The notes beneath the pieces are model-generated. The model was not told the origin of the DNA and did no database searches. It saw nothing but the letters and a program-made list of their open reading frames with translations. A stretch of DNA of 64,000 bases from the NCBI GenBank assembly GCA_900472575.1, contig UCIV01000037.1, positions 1 through 64,000 of the forward strand, written 5' to 3'. Position 1 is the stretch's first letter, and every line of letters starts with the position of its first letter. This document shows positions 8,231 through 17,561 of this stretch, one piece after another. The translations under genes and the position numbers were made by a program. Source of the DNA: Hyphomicrobiales bacterium (GTDB taxonomy: Bacteria > Pseudomonadota > Alphaproteobacteria > Rhizobiales > Rhizobiaceae).

Positions 8231-8259
8231 GTTATAATGTAATTGACGGTCACAATCAA
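8231..8259 (-). promoter_or_regulatory. Sigma-70 promoter of the 53-aa membrane protein gene
   Basis: On the minus strand, TTGATT (8259-8254), a spacer of exactly 17 bases, then TATAAC (8236-8231). The expected transcript start lies about 20 bases before the ribosome-binding site of the gene starting at 8203. Both hexamers differ from consensus at two positions or fewer. Confidence 0.6.
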
Positions 8260-8364
8260 TGGATGCGCGTTTCTTCCGCGCTTGCAATATATTGATGGTA
8301 AACAACGACCTGTTCCGGCCCGATATATGGTGTGCCACACAGGCATCTCGTTGAGCAAACCCGT

Positions 8365-9510
8365 TCAGGATTTGCGGCAGAGTGCTATGTAATCGTCGGC
8401 GATAGTATCCCAGCGAAGCGTGTCAGCGATCTTGCTGGCGCCATCTTCGGCTTTCCTTCGCCATGCGCTTAGGTCTTCCCGGCGGAACTCGATGATAGCC
8501 GCGGCAATACTTTCGGCTGTCACCGAATCCTGTATCAGCTGCCCAGCCAGCCCTCGCTCGAAAAGCTCATCAAGCCCGCCTGATCTCGTGCCGATCACTG
8601 GCCTTGCCGCAAGTGCGGCCAGAACTCCGACGCCGCTCTGGGAGTTGAAATTCTGATAGGCGAGCATGAAGCAGTCGACTGTCGCGATGAGATCGGGAAG
8701 CGCTTCATCCGGCAGGAAACCTTCTCGGACATCGAAGCCGGCAGGGTCCTCCGCGATGGCCGCAAGGCATTCATCCCAGTATCCAGGCTCCTGTTTAAGC
8801 GGCTCGCCTGCAAGCACGAGGGTCACATCCGCTCCGGCACGACGCGCCCGAGTGACCCCCTGAATGACCTCAAGCACGCTTTTGTTCCGCCTCAGCGAAC
8901 CGAAGATGAGCAGCCTGCCGGAGCCGGGAAGCGGTGTTGCCTTGCCGACGGTAAATGGACCGTGCGGGATCACGTGAATTTTGCTGTCGCGAATGCCGAA
9001 ATCTTGGATTAGCGCGTCTCTTGCCGCCGGCGTCAGAGTAACCAGCATCGTCGACAGACGATATGATAGCGCATGGGCGCCGCGTTCGATCCCGCGAAGT
9101 GCTTTGGGAAGTGCCCAGGCGTGTGGTTGCGCATCGTGCACAATGAAGATCACTTTCGCGCCCGTCAGGCGCAGGATTGCAAGCATCGGCAGCGTGAAGA
9201 GCAGCGGCTCAGGAATTGTGAAGATGAAATTGCGTGTGGTGAACCTGAGCTTCAGGACGGAAAAGACGCTGAGCCCGATGCGGGAGAGGGACGCGACGAT
9301 CCTCTTGATCTTCGGGTGATCTCCCACTAGTTCGCGTGGCTGGGCGATGCGGGTAAGATTAGGGTGTCTGGGATCACGTTCAGCGGGATCTGCAAGTGGC
9401 GCGACGAAGGCGATGGTTGCACCTTGCTCGGCAATCGCTTGAGCCAGCATCTGGGCAACCCATGCGGCACCTGATCTCCAGGCCTTGGTCATCAGGCAAA
9501 TCTCAGGCAT
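8365..9510 (-). CDS. Glycosyltransferase family 4 (GT-B)
   Basis: A 381-residue GT-B enzyme. The N-terminal Rossmann-like domain carries the acceptor side (ICLMTKAWRSGAAWVAQMLA). The C-terminal half has the donor-binding pattern of GT4: IHVIPHGPF, a following LLIFGSLRRNKSV strand-turn, VTLVLAGEP, and the GxGVxxLxAxARPVIGTRSGG-type segment near residue 310. It probably adds one sugar of the EPS repeat unit to the lipid carrier at the cytoplasmic face of the inner membrane; donor and acceptor cannot be told. ATG 9510 is chosen because CCGAGGACC lies just upstream; a TTG at 9525 is less likely. Confidence 0.85.
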   Translation of the reverse strand: MPEICLMTKAWRSGAAWVAQMLAQAIAEQGATIAFVAPLADPAERDPRHPNLTRIAQPRELVGDHPKIKRIVASLSRIGLSVFSVLKLRFTTRNFIFTIPEPLLFTLPMLAILRLTGAKVIFIVHDAQPHAWALPKALRGIERGAHALSYRLSTMLVTLTPAARDALIQDFGIRDSKIHVIPHGPFTVGKATPLPGSGRLLIFGSLRRNKSVLEVIQGVTRARRAGADVTLVLAGEPLKQEPGYWDECLAAIAEDPAGFDVREGFLPDEALPDLIATVDCFMLAYQNFNSQSGVGVLAALAARPVIGTRSGGLDELFERGLAGQLIQDSVTAESIAAAIIEFRREDLSAWRRKAEDGASKIADTLRWDTIADDYIALCRKS

Positions 9511-9618
9511 GCAGGTCCTCGGCAATAGGGTTCAATTCGACTTGGGTTTATATCGCTGCGATCTTCAATGTCTTGAAATTAGGGCAGGGTGGGAAGGAGA
9601 AACCCGTGCGGCGCCTGA

Positions 9619-10788
9619 TCAGCTTGGGCTCGCGGCAGAACTCGTCTGCACGGAAGTCTGGAGGCGTGACGGTGTGGCCTCCACCGGAGCGATCCGATGT
9701 CCGAACCGCTTGCGAAGCCCCATGATGGGCTTCTCGAGCAGATAATAGGACAGGATGGCAAAAACGAAGGCGATCGCGAATTCAACCCAAGAAATGATTG
9801 CGTGGGGTAGCAATTCGAGCCAGGCCGAAAAGAAGAAAACGACGGCTCCATGCCACACATAAAGCGAATAGCTCAAAGCCCCGACCCAGATCATAACCGG
9901 AAGATTGAGGACGCGGTTGAAAAGCGGAACCGGCTTGGCGAAGATAACCGATGCCAGGATCGGCATGAGCGCAAGGCCTTGGAAGGTAAACCGCCACGTA
10001 TTCTGGAAATAGCTGTCGCGAAGGGCAAAGGTTGCCAGCATGATGGCAACCGAGACGAAGAACACGGACCTTCTGGTCATGAACGTGATCAGGCGGCGGC
10101 CCCAGTCAAACTCCGGCAGGCAGGCAAGGATCGCGCCGAAGGCGATGGAATCGAACCTTGTTTCTGAGCGCTGGTATAGTTCGAGCGTATTGACGATGCC
10201 CGGCTCGTTATAGGCATAGATGAGCCGCAGGCAGAGCGCGATCACGCAGATCGCCAAAGCCAGCATCAGCATTTTCCTGGCCTCACCCCGCATCAGAACC
10301 AGTGCGAGCGGAGCAAAAAGATAGAAGTGCTCTTCCACCGATAGCGACCAGAGTATTCCGACGGGCAGCGTCAGCGGGTAACCCATATGATCGTAGTGGA
10401 TAATCAGATAGTTCACGAAGTAGAAAAAGACCGATGCGACTTCGACTGGAACGACAGGCTGTCCGCGAAGCATCATGGTGGTCGCGGTGACGCAGACATA
10501 GACGATGAGGACGGGATAGAGGCGCAGCACTCGGCGGATGTAGAAGTTTTTGAGGCTGATACCGCCCGAATTCTTGTTCTCGGCCAGCAGCAGTCTTGTG
10601 ATCAAAAAGCCGCTGAGCACAAAGAAGACCTTCAGACCGATCGCGCTTATTCCGACAAGGCTTGAAGGAAGCAGCATGTGGCCAATCAGGACCAGCAATA
10701 TGCTGCATCCACGTACGCCGTCGAGAGAGGGGACATTTCCGGAGCGTGCTGGCCATTCCGCAGGTGAAAGATGCAGTCTGCCAGTCAT
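9619..10788 (-). CDS. Acyltransferase family 3 (OafA-like), EPS O-acyltransferase
   Basis: A 389-residue polytopic protein with about ten membrane segments. The N-terminus carries the acyltransferase_3 signature LDGVRGCSILLVLIGHM (about residues 24-40), whose conserved His is thought to act in acyl transfer, and a later LWSLSVEEHFYL (about residue 155), another hallmark of the family. Such enzymes move acetyl or other acyl groups onto sugars of lipid-linked or nascent polysaccharide. The gap to the GT4 gene downstream is 108 bases, on the same strand, so the two may be co-transcribed. The acyl donor and target sugar are unknown. Confidence 0.9.
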   Translation of the reverse strand: MTGRLHLSPAEWPARSGNVPSLDGVRGCSILLVLIGHMLLPSSLVGISAIGLKVFFVLSGFLITRLLLAENKNSGGISLKNFYIRRVLRLYPVLIVYVCVTATTMMLRGQPVVPVEVASVFFYFVNYLIIHYDHMGYPLTLPVGILWSLSVEEHFYLFAPLALVLMRGEARKMLMLALAICVIALCLRLIYAYNEPGIVNTLELYQRSETRFDSIAFGAILACLPEFDWGRRLITFMTRRSVFFVSVAIMLATFALRDSYFQNTWRFTFQGLALMPILASVIFAKPVPLFNRVLNLPVMIWVGALSYSLYVWHGAVVFFFSAWLELLPHAIISWVEFAIAFVFAILSYYLLEKPIMGLRKRFGHRIAPVEATPSRLQTSVQTSSAASPS

Positions 10789-10891
10789 ATTTGGCGTGCC
10801 CCGAGATTAAAATCGTGAATATATTTCGATGGTCCCAATAACACGGAAAGGATGAGGCACCCTCTTCAGTCTTCAGGCTCGCATATCACGA

Positions 10892-13678
10892 CTACACTAA
10901 ATCATAATGCGGGGATACGACAGTAGTGTCGTCGAAGGCGTTAAATATATGGTTAGCGGTGGAAAAGACCTCATCAGCATAACCGGCCTCCGCGAAAGAG
11001 AATGTTTCGTCGCCGAAATTCGCCCCGGCTTGATCGTCGAGCGCAAAGGCATATGTGTGGGGGGAGGTTTCGTCGCCCGCCGCTGAGCTTTCGAAATAGG
11101 CGGCATCGACGCTGTCGCCGGCCACCAGGAAGCTCATTGAACCAGAACCGTCATTGGAATGACTGTCGAACTTGGTGTACGCGACGAGCTTCCAGGAGGC
11201 ATCATAGAGGCTGGTCGATGACGGATGACCCTGCTGCTCGGCTGTGAAAACCTGAACCTCGTGCGTTCCGTCATGGTTAGCCATCTGGATCTTCGAAATC
11301 TTGCCATCCGAGTCATAATCGGTGCGGGACTGCAGCTTCCAATCGACATAGACTTCGACCTGTTTGATGTCGTCGGTACCTGGAACGAAACTCGTGAGGG
11401 TGTTGAGGCCGTTCTCGCCAGCGACGTTCACAGCAGTCGTCCGTCCGAGGTCATCGAAGTAGCTGACGCTGACGAGCTTCCATGAGGCATCATAGAGGGT
11501 CGTGGATGTCGGATGATCCTGCTGTTCGGGCGTGAAGGTCTGAACCTCATGCGTGCCTTGGTTATGATCCGTCTGGATTTTCGAAATCGAACCGTTCTCG
11601 TCGTAGTTGGTGCGGGACTGTAGCTTCCAGTCGACATAGACCTCGACTTGCGAAACGGCATTGGTGCCGGCAACGAAACTCGTCAGCGTATTGACGCCAT
11701 TGTCTCCGGCAGCGTTGATGACGCTCACCCGACCATTATCGTCGAAATAGGTGACGCTGATCAGCTTCCATGATTCATCGTAAGCGGTGGTGGAAACGGG
11801 GCTGGTCTGGTGCGTGTCGTCATAGTTCTCGATCGTCCGGCTGCCGTCTGCCTCAACATGCTCGACCGTGGTGATGAGCCCCATGGCGTCATAGGCATAT
11901 TGGACCGATGAAACCACCACGCCATTTTCGATGACGACGGTGGAATCCACGAGCGCAGAACCCGGTGGCGCATATGTACTCGTCGTCTGTCCGGCCTCGC
12001 TATAGGTCGTGAGCGAGGCGAGCTTTCCTTCCGCAGTCAGATGTTGCGACTGCGACAGCGCATCGCTTCCGCTCTTGTAGGAGGTAATCGTCTGGCCGCC
12101 ATCCGCTTCGTAGGAAACCTGCCGCGTTGGATATCCCTTGGAATCGTAGCTCGTCGTACCCGAAACCGTCCAGTTCGCCGCATATTCCGTCACGGATTGG
12201 ATAATGCCAGTCTTGGCGTTGAAGGTTGAAAGGTCGTGGCTGCCGTCTGCATTGTCGACCTGCCGCCCGGTCAGGTTTCCGGAGGCATCGAAACTGTCGC
12301 GACTGACGAGCGTCCATGAGCTGTTATAGACCTCGATCTTGGCCAGAACGCCATTTTCGTAAGTCTCGCTGATATGCTGCCCGTCGATATGCTCGGTTAC
12401 ATAATTCAGGCTACCATCCGCGTGATAGCTGGTCTCCTGATAGGTTTCATGGGCGCCTGGCTCATAGAGCTTTTCGATCGTGATGCCGGTCGCATCGGTG
12501 ACGCTTTCCTGAATGCGTTCGTGATCGGAATTGTAGACCGTTTCGGTCGCCGGGTAGGACTTGCCAGCCTCGCCGTAAACGGTAACGGTTATGCCTCCAT
12601 CGACCGCGATGACCGCTTTTGAGCTCAGGTTGCCATCGGCATCGAAAATGCTGCGAGACAAAAGCTGGCCGCCCTTGGTGAGGACGTCGCTGAGCGTGAC
12701 TGTTTTGCCATCCTGGGCATAGACATCGTGACGGACGGTCCCATCCTTGAGGACCGTCTCTGTAACGACCGCACCGGTATATTTTTCCAGCACGTCCATT
12801 TGAGGTACGTCCAGAACACCGAGGTCAGGCTGTACAGTGTAGATATATGTCGGGTTCGCCGTTCCCGCGACCCAGTAGGATGCGGAGGTCCAGACGTCGT
12901 CATTGGCCTGCAGATAAGCCATCATCTTGTCGAGTGCTTCGAGCGCCTGCGGATTGTCCGCTACGCCGAATTCGCCCAGATAGAGCGAAACGCCGTTTGC
13001 ACGTGCCCATTCGGTAATGGCAGTCAGTCGTTCCACGCCGATATCCGCCGAAACGACCCACTCATGCTGGCCGGAAGTATCGTCGAGATATTGATGGACC
13101 TCGATTGCGTAGTTGTTGGCGGGGTCGACGATGGCGCCCTCCGCGCCGATAATCTTGGCGTTGTCACCGCTCGTCCAACTCCACGCTCCGGTCCAGCCGA
13201 TGCCCGGCACCAGCACTTGCTGGGTGGCGCCGGTCTCGCGAATGGCGGCGATCGCAGCGTTGCTGATGGACAGCCAGTCGCTGGCATTCTCCTGCTGCGG
13301 CTCGTTCATCAGCCCGAAGCGAACGTTGCTGTCATCCGCAAATTCGCTGGCGATCTTGCTCCACAGGTCGACGAATGACGAGACCGGGACCTCCGGGCTG
13401 CCAATCAGCTGGTCGTTGTATTTTCCGTAATTATGAACGTCCAGGATGACGCTGATGCCTTGGGAAGCCGCATAGTCGACGACCTGATGGATGCTTTTGA
13501 GAAGATCAGCGTTGAGGGGGCCACCAAGCGAACTCTGCATCGTCTCCCAGTTGAAGGGCAGGCGGATGTTTGTGAAACCCTTAGAAGCGAAATAGTCGAT
13601 CTGCGATGTGGTTGGCACCATGTAGGTGCCATCGAAGACCCAGTCTGCTCCCCAAAGATTAATACCAAGATCCATCAT
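10892..13678 (-). CDS. GH5 family glycanase with long C-terminal repeat region, probable type I secretion substrate
   Basis: A 928-residue protein. Residues 1-300 are a GH5 (cellulase-type) domain: R39, H82, the acid/base Glu126 in GLMNEPQ, HQY at 195-197 and the nucleophile Glu236 in YLGEFG. Residues about 300-860 are imperfect repeats of roughly 48 residues with YDxxG and SWKLxS motifs, the last ones doubled into 96-residue units. The final 70 residues are acidic and Gly/Ala/Phe-rich and end in DTTVVSPHYDLV. There is no Sec signal peptide, which fits export from a C-terminal signal by the HlyD/ABC pair encoded at 18,876-21,910. The protein likely cleaves or trims EPS or a plant beta-glucan outside the cell. 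ATG 13678 has AAAAGGGG just upstream. Endoglucanase specificity is not proven. Confidence 0.88.
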   Translation of the reverse strand: MMDLGINLWGADWVFDGTYMVPTTSQIDYFASKGFTNIRLPFNWETMQSSLGGPLNADLLKSIHQVVDYAASQGISVILDVHNYGKYNDQLIGSPEVPVSSFVDLWSKIASEFADDSNVRFGLMNEPQQENASDWLSISNAAIAAIRETGATQQVLVPGIGWTGAWSWTSGDNAKIIGAEGAIVDPANNYAIEVHQYLDDTSGQHEWVVSADIGVERLTAITEWARANGVSLYLGEFGVADNPQALEALDKMMAYLQANDDVWTSASYWVAGTANPTYIYTVQPDLGVLDVPQMDVLEKYTGAVVTETVLKDGTVRHDVYAQDGKTVTLSDVLTKGGQLLSRSIFDADGNLSSKAVIAVDGGITVTVYGEAGKSYPATETVYNSDHERIQESVTDATGITIEKLYEPGAHETYQETSYHADGSLNYVTEHIDGQHISETYENGVLAKIEVYNSSWTLVSRDSFDASGNLTGRQVDNADGSHDLSTFNAKTGIIQSVTEYAANWTVSGTTSYDSKGYPTRQVSYEADGGQTITSYKSGSDALSQSQHLTAEGKLASLTTYSEAGQTTSTYAPPGSALVDSTVVIENGVVVSSVQYAYDAMGLITTVEHVEADGSRTIENYDDTHQTSPVSTTAYDESWKLISVTYFDDNGRVSVINAAGDNGVNTLTSFVAGTNAVSQVEVYVDWKLQSRTNYDENGSISKIQTDHNQGTHEVQTFTPEQQDHPTSTTLYDASWKLVSVSYFDDLGRTTAVNVAGENGLNTLTSFVPGTDDIKQVEVYVDWKLQSRTDYDSDGKISKIQMANHDGTHEVQVFTAEQQGHPSSTSLYDASWKLVAYTKFDSHSNDGSGSMSFLVAGDSVDAAYFESSAAGDETSPHTYAFALDDQAGANFGDETFSFAEAGYADEVFSTANHIFNAFDDTTVVSPHYDLV
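11192..11769 (-). repeat. Two 288-bp direct repeats inside the glycanase gene
   Basis: The Trp codon of the SWKL motif recurs at 11192, 11480 and 11768, giving exactly 288 bases per unit (96 residues). The two complete units are highly similar at both DNA and protein level (VEVYVDWKLQSRT and THEVQ recur unchanged). This points to a recent duplication or to gene conversion within the repeat region. Confidence 0.75.
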
Positions 13679-13929
13679 CGATACCCCTTTTAAGTATGGG
13701 GGTGTTTTACGGATCCGCTTTCACTTTCAGGAAAAAATAAAATTTAGAATTTTATCTATCTGGTCTTTATTTGGGAATTTACGCGGTTTTATGTCGGGAA
13801 ACGCCCGGAGATGGTAAATATATACTACCTGTCCTTGTTGTATATTTGTGAGGGGTGGTCGCATTTGGACGAGTGTATCAATTTAATATTGCAGCCAATT
13901 GAAACAGGCAAGCGGCTTGAACAACCGCC

Positions 13930-14985
13930 TCAGACCGTAGCCATTTTGCGCTTCCGCTCAATGTTCCGACCTCCGGAAAGTTGCTTGAGTACAAATCGCC
14001 CTGCAGGCTTTTCCAGCAACATATAGGAAAGATAGCTGATGATTACGGAAGTGACTATTGCGGTCAGGGCAAAGGTGATGGCCAAGATCATGCTATCCGA
14101 TCCCAGATAGTTTTGTAGCCAGCGCTGAAAAATGATGTGAACTGCGCTCAGTATGAATGGGTGCACCAGATAAAGTGAATATGATGCATCGCCTGTTGCG
14201 ACCAGCCAGGGTAGGGGCCGTTTTGCCAGGGACGTTTCCATGTTCAGCAATCCCAGCAGGAAAAATGCTGCGGGAATACCGAAGACGATGAAGTTGATGC
14301 CGGAATTCTGCAGTCTGATCTCTGCGTAGAGAAGAGCTGCTACGCTGAGCAGCAAGATTGTCAATGCAGCCGAAAAGCTGATCTTCCAGCGCTGCCATAT
14401 CGCTGAAACTGCCATTCCCATGACGAATTCGAGAAGAATTGTACTGGTAAAGCGGCTGACGGCCGCCCATGAACTGTCAGCGAAAAGACCGATCAGTATT
14501 GCGATTGCGAAGAAGGCCGAAACGGCGAGAAAGCGTGCTCGGCGATCTGCAAGAAACAGGCTGAACGCGAAAGCGATGTAGAAATACATTTCGAGATTGA
14601 GCGTCCATCCTTGCAGCAGGATCGGGTTCATCAAGCCACGGTGATCCGTATACGGAATGAAGAAATAGCTGCCGAGCAATGCCTTCGTGCTCAGTTCTAT
14701 ATTCGGCGTGAATGCTGGAGCAGCAAGTGCCAGGAGCACAAGCAGTGTCGTATAGAACCAGTAGGGTGGGACGATCCTAGCTATGCGTCGACGGAGGAAA
14801 TCAGCAGGGGATTGATCCTTCGATGTCTCCCACATGATGAAGCCGCTGATGACAAAGAATATATCGACACCAACGCCGCCGAAATGGGTCGTGGAAGCAG
14901 CCTGAAATGCCGAAAAACCGGAAACATGCCCGGTAACCACAAGTAGAGCGGCTACTGCGCGAGCATATTGCACCGATATGAGCAT
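13930..14985 (-). CDS. Second acyltransferase family 3 protein
   Basis: A 351-residue integral membrane protein with about ten helices. The N-terminal signature is ISVQYARAVAALLVVTGHV, followed by FGGVGVDIFFVISGFIMW, the classic acyltransferase_3 pattern including the conserved His (about residue 19). It also has WTLNLEMYFYIAFA near residue 125, matching the family E/D-x-x-F/Y segment. It probably O-acetylates or otherwise acylates a sugar of the EPS. It differs clearly from the other acyltransferase of this locus, so the polymer may carry two kinds or positions of acyl group. The gene and its flanks are richer in AT than the core genes of the window. Confidence 0.88.
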   Translation of the reverse strand: MLISVQYARAVAALLVVTGHVSGFSAFQAASTTHFGGVGVDIFFVISGFIMWETSKDQSPADFLRRRIARIVPPYWFYTTLLVLLALAAPAFTPNIELSTKALLGSYFFIPYTDHRGLMNPILLQGWTLNLEMYFYIAFAFSLFLADRRARFLAVSAFFAIAILIGLFADSSWAAVSRFTSTILLEFVMGMAVSAIWQRWKISFSAALTILLLSVAALLYAEIRLQNSGINFIVFGIPAAFFLLGLLNMETSLAKRPLPWLVATGDASYSLYLVHPFILSAVHIIFQRWLQNYLGSDSMILAITFALTAIVTSVIISYLSYMLLEKPAGRFVLKQLSGGRNIERKRKMATV

Positions 14986-15306
14986 GGCAGAATTCCGTTC
15001 TGTGTTGAATTACTTGTCTATAAAATAACGCTTGGCGCAACCGGGAAAGGAAATCGCAAGTTCTCGTTTCGGTTCATGATGATGGTATCTGGCAGCTTTC
15101 GGCAAGGCATATAAGCATAAGAAGGCTGTGAGAGACACTGCCTATAAGGTTTAATCGCCCGAGCAAGCGCGTTTTAGCGTCTTTTGGAAAGCCTATCCAC
15201 GTTTATCGCATCCATTGATGCCGTTCGGAATTAACAATCACGGGACTTATTTCGAGACAATTTATTCTCTCATGGTAATACTGGGGAATAGCTCAATGGA
15301 TATCTT
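14986..15306. other. Divergent intergenic region without a recognisable gene
   Basis: About 320 bases separate the minus-strand acyltransferase from the plus-strand GT2 gene, so promoters for both directions should lie here. The sequence is comparatively AT-rich. I see no convincing ORF, RNA gene or strong consensus promoter. Confidence 0.4.
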
Positions 15307-16329
15307 ATGACAAAACTTGCTGTCGTCGTTTTGAACTGGAATGGTTGGTCCGATACGAATGCTTGCATCGAGAGCCTGATCGGACTTGAGAACGAGAATT
15401 TGCACATCTACGTCTGTGATAATGCATCCTCCGACAATTCGGTGCGCCAGATACGGGATTGGATTGGTCTGTCCCTCGATCGCTTGAACATGCTTCGCGA
15501 AGCATCTGGCAGAACGGCTTTTGAGCTGCGTGATCTGTTCGACCTGCCGTCCAGCGTCGATACCGGCAGCATTCCCGAAGTCGACGGCAAAAACAGTTTG
15601 ACGCTCCTTCAGACTGGGCGAAACGGCGGATACGCTTTCGGCAACAATGTCGGCATGCGCTGCGCATTGAAGGACGGCTGCGATTATTTCTGGGTTATCA
15701 ACAATGACACGGAAGTCGAGCCGGACGCTCTGACCTGGTTGTGCAAGCGGATGGAGGCTGACCCCGAGATCGGTATCTGCGGGTCGACGCTCGTTTATGC
15801 GGGACAGCGCGATACGATCCAGACATGGGGTGGGTCCAAATTCAGGCCACTGCGTGGCTGGGCCTTTGCACTCGGTGCTTTCGCCAAACGCGACGATCCC
15901 ATCGATGCCACAGCCGTCGAGGCGGATATGACCTATGTGAACGGCGCTTCAATGTTCGTCAGCAGGGCTTTTCTCGAGCAGGTCGGTCTGATGAAGGAAG
16001 ATTATTTCCTCTATTGGGAGGAAATCGAGTGGGCGACGCGTGCCAAAGGGCGGTTCCGATTGGGGTATGCACCCAGGTCCGTAGTTTATCACAAGGTCGG
16101 CGCATCGATAGGCACGCACGACACCGAAGGGCAATCATCGCCTTTGTCCGAATATTACATGATCCGTAACCAGCTTCGGTTTTGCGCGCGATATTCCAGG
16201 ATTTCACTGCCCTTCGTGGTCCTCGACATTGGTCGTAATGTCGTTCGTTCTTTGCGTAGAAAACAGACCAAACGACTGGTCACGCTGATGCGCGCACTTT
16301 TTGGCCTGCCGTTTGTTCCCGCGAAATAA
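15307..16329 (+). CDS. Glycosyltransferase family 2 (rhamnosyltransferase-like)
   Basis: A 340-residue GT-A enzyme. The start has the typical VVVLNWNGWSDTNACIESL, and the nucleotide-sugar site contains VCDNASSDNS (about residues 38-47) and the DxD equivalent INNDTEVEPDA (about residue 138). A WEEIEWATRAK segment near residue 240 follows the general-base region of GT2 proteins. It most resembles the WbbL/RfbF-type rhamnosyltransferase group, which agrees with the rmlCBDA genes further along, but the donor is inferred. It is transcribed alone on the plus strand, with a convergent neighbour downstream and an intergenic repeat after the stop. Confidence 0.85.
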   Translation: MTKLAVVVLNWNGWSDTNACIESLIGLENENLHIYVCDNASSDNSVRQIRDWIGLSLDRLNMLREASGRTAFELRDLFDLPSSVDTGSIPEVDGKNSLTLLQTGRNGGYAFGNNVGMRCALKDGCDYFWVINNDTEVEPDALTWLCKRMEADPEIGICGSTLVYAGQRDTIQTWGGSKFRPLRGWAFALGAFAKRDDPIDATAVEADMTYVNGASMFVSRAFLEQVGLMKEDYFLYWEEIEWATRAKGRFRLGYAPRSVVYHKVGASIGTHDTEGQSSPLSEYYMIRNQLRFCARYSRISLPFVVLDIGRNVVRSLRRKQTKRLVTLMRALFGLPFVPAK

Positions 16330-16357
16330 GTGGGTCGCCTGCCGACACGGATCCGAC

Positions 16358-16461
16358 AGCATGTCTCCTGAAAGCGGTCGCAGTTTTCGGGATAAAGACA
16401 TGCGCAAGCAAAGAGTTAAAGCACGGCACGCGAACCTGAAAGATGGCGACGTGTTTTAGCG
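16358..16461. repeat. Intergenic repeat element, copy 1 (RIME-like)
   Basis: This stretch, between two converging glycosyltransferase genes, shares an ordered set of words with 50,950-51,056: CGCAGTTTT, then GACATGC, then CAAAG, then TTAAAGC, then TGTTTTAGCG. Such AAAG/TTTAG-ended mosaic elements recur between genes in rhizobia. No coding capacity is visible. The family name is my best guess. Confidence 0.45.
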
Positions 16462-17529
16462 TTTGTCCGCGCCGACCGTGAGCGCACGAAGTGTTGAGGC
16501 TATCGTCGAAACATAGCCCTCACAGCTATGGCGATCCTGTGCCAGACCTCTCGCCTGATCGGACATGGAAGGGGCGTTCGCTGCCTCTGCTATCAGGTCG
16601 GTGATCGCTTTCTTCATTGCGATGACATCACCCGGCGCGACGAGACGAACAGGGCCGCCATCCTCCAGATAGCCCTCCAGTCCCTCTGTCCCGGTAACGA
16701 CAACTGGACGTCCGGAAGACAGGGCCTCCATAAACCCTTGCACCCCTGCGGCATATGTATTCGGAAATAGGCTGACCACCACGACATCGGCATCGCGATA
16801 AAGCTGCCGTAACTCCGGCCAGGAGTAGAATTTGCGCGTCATGTTCTCCGGCAGCGTCGCCGGAAATGCCCGAGAGAGCACACGCGTGTCGGCCGAATAG
16901 CCGCTGATCTTGACGTCGATATCGAGATCGGCGGTGGCAGCGGCAAGTGTGCTGTAATCGCGTCTTTCCAGGCCGACGCTCATCACCAGGGGGCGTGCCT
17001 TGTCGGGCGAAACCGGGCCGGGGGTAAAGAACTGCGTATCCGTCTGGTCCCAGACGAATTTAACCCGGTCCTCGCCCAGTTGCAGATAGCGGCGGAGAAA
17101 TGAGACCTGGGGGTTGGAGACGGCGAAAAACACCGAAACCCTGTTGCGGGCCCTTAAAAGTGTGAGTGCAAGCTGCTTTTTTCTGCTGTCGACCGAATGG
17201 TTCATGATCGTCACATGCACATCGGGCGCGCCGCCGCAAAGTGCTGCAACGGGAAGGCCGACATCTTCACCGGTGCAGAATATTGCGTCACCGGGGCGCA
17301 CTTCGCGGCGCAGCTTGCGCGCGATCGCCCACCAGAGCGGAGACATGCGTGTCAGTTTGCCGACGCTTTTGTCGAGCCAGTCCGGCTTGACGTCCGAGCC
17401 GTCATGGACGCGTGCGCCAAGTTCATGCTGCAGCTCCGCCATGGAGTTGCCGGGGTTCAAACCTTCTTCGGCACTTTTCGCAATCGCGGCGAGGTCCATG
17501 GGGCGGTTGAGGACGATGTGAAAAGCCAT
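16456..17529 (-). CDS. Glycosyltransferase (GT4-type, GT-B fold)
   Basis: A 357-residue protein with a GT-B layout. The donor half holds RPLVMSVGLERRDYSTLA (about residue 180), DADVVVVSLFPNTYAAGVQGFMEAL (about residues 255-280) and RPVVVTGTEGLEGYL, the family GxxGxxEA(x)G-type region. The N-terminal half is divergent, without the usual Gly-rich loop. It is presumably one more sugar-adding step for the EPS repeat unit. It lies 32 bases downstream of the next minus-strand glycosyltransferase gene, so the two form an operon. The sugar is unknown. Confidence 0.8.
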   Translation of the reverse strand: MAFHIVLNRPMDLAAIAKSAEEGLNPGNSMAELQHELGARVHDGSDVKPDWLDKSVGKLTRMSPLWWAIARKLRREVRPGDAIFCTGEDVGLPVAALCGGAPDVHVTIMNHSVDSRKKQLALTLLRARNRVSVFFAVSNPQVSFLRRYLQLGEDRVKFVWDQTDTQFFTPGPVSPDKARPLVMSVGLERRDYSTLAAATADLDIDVKISGYSADTRVLSRAFPATLPENMTRKFYSWPELRQLYRDADVVVVSLFPNTYAAGVQGFMEALSSGRPVVVTGTEGLEGYLEDGGPVRLVAPGDVIAMKKAITDLIAEAANAPSMSDQARGLAQDRHSCEGYVSTIASTLRALTVGADKR

Positions 17530-17561
17530 AGTGAAAAAAGTCCTGATCTGGTCGGTGGTTT

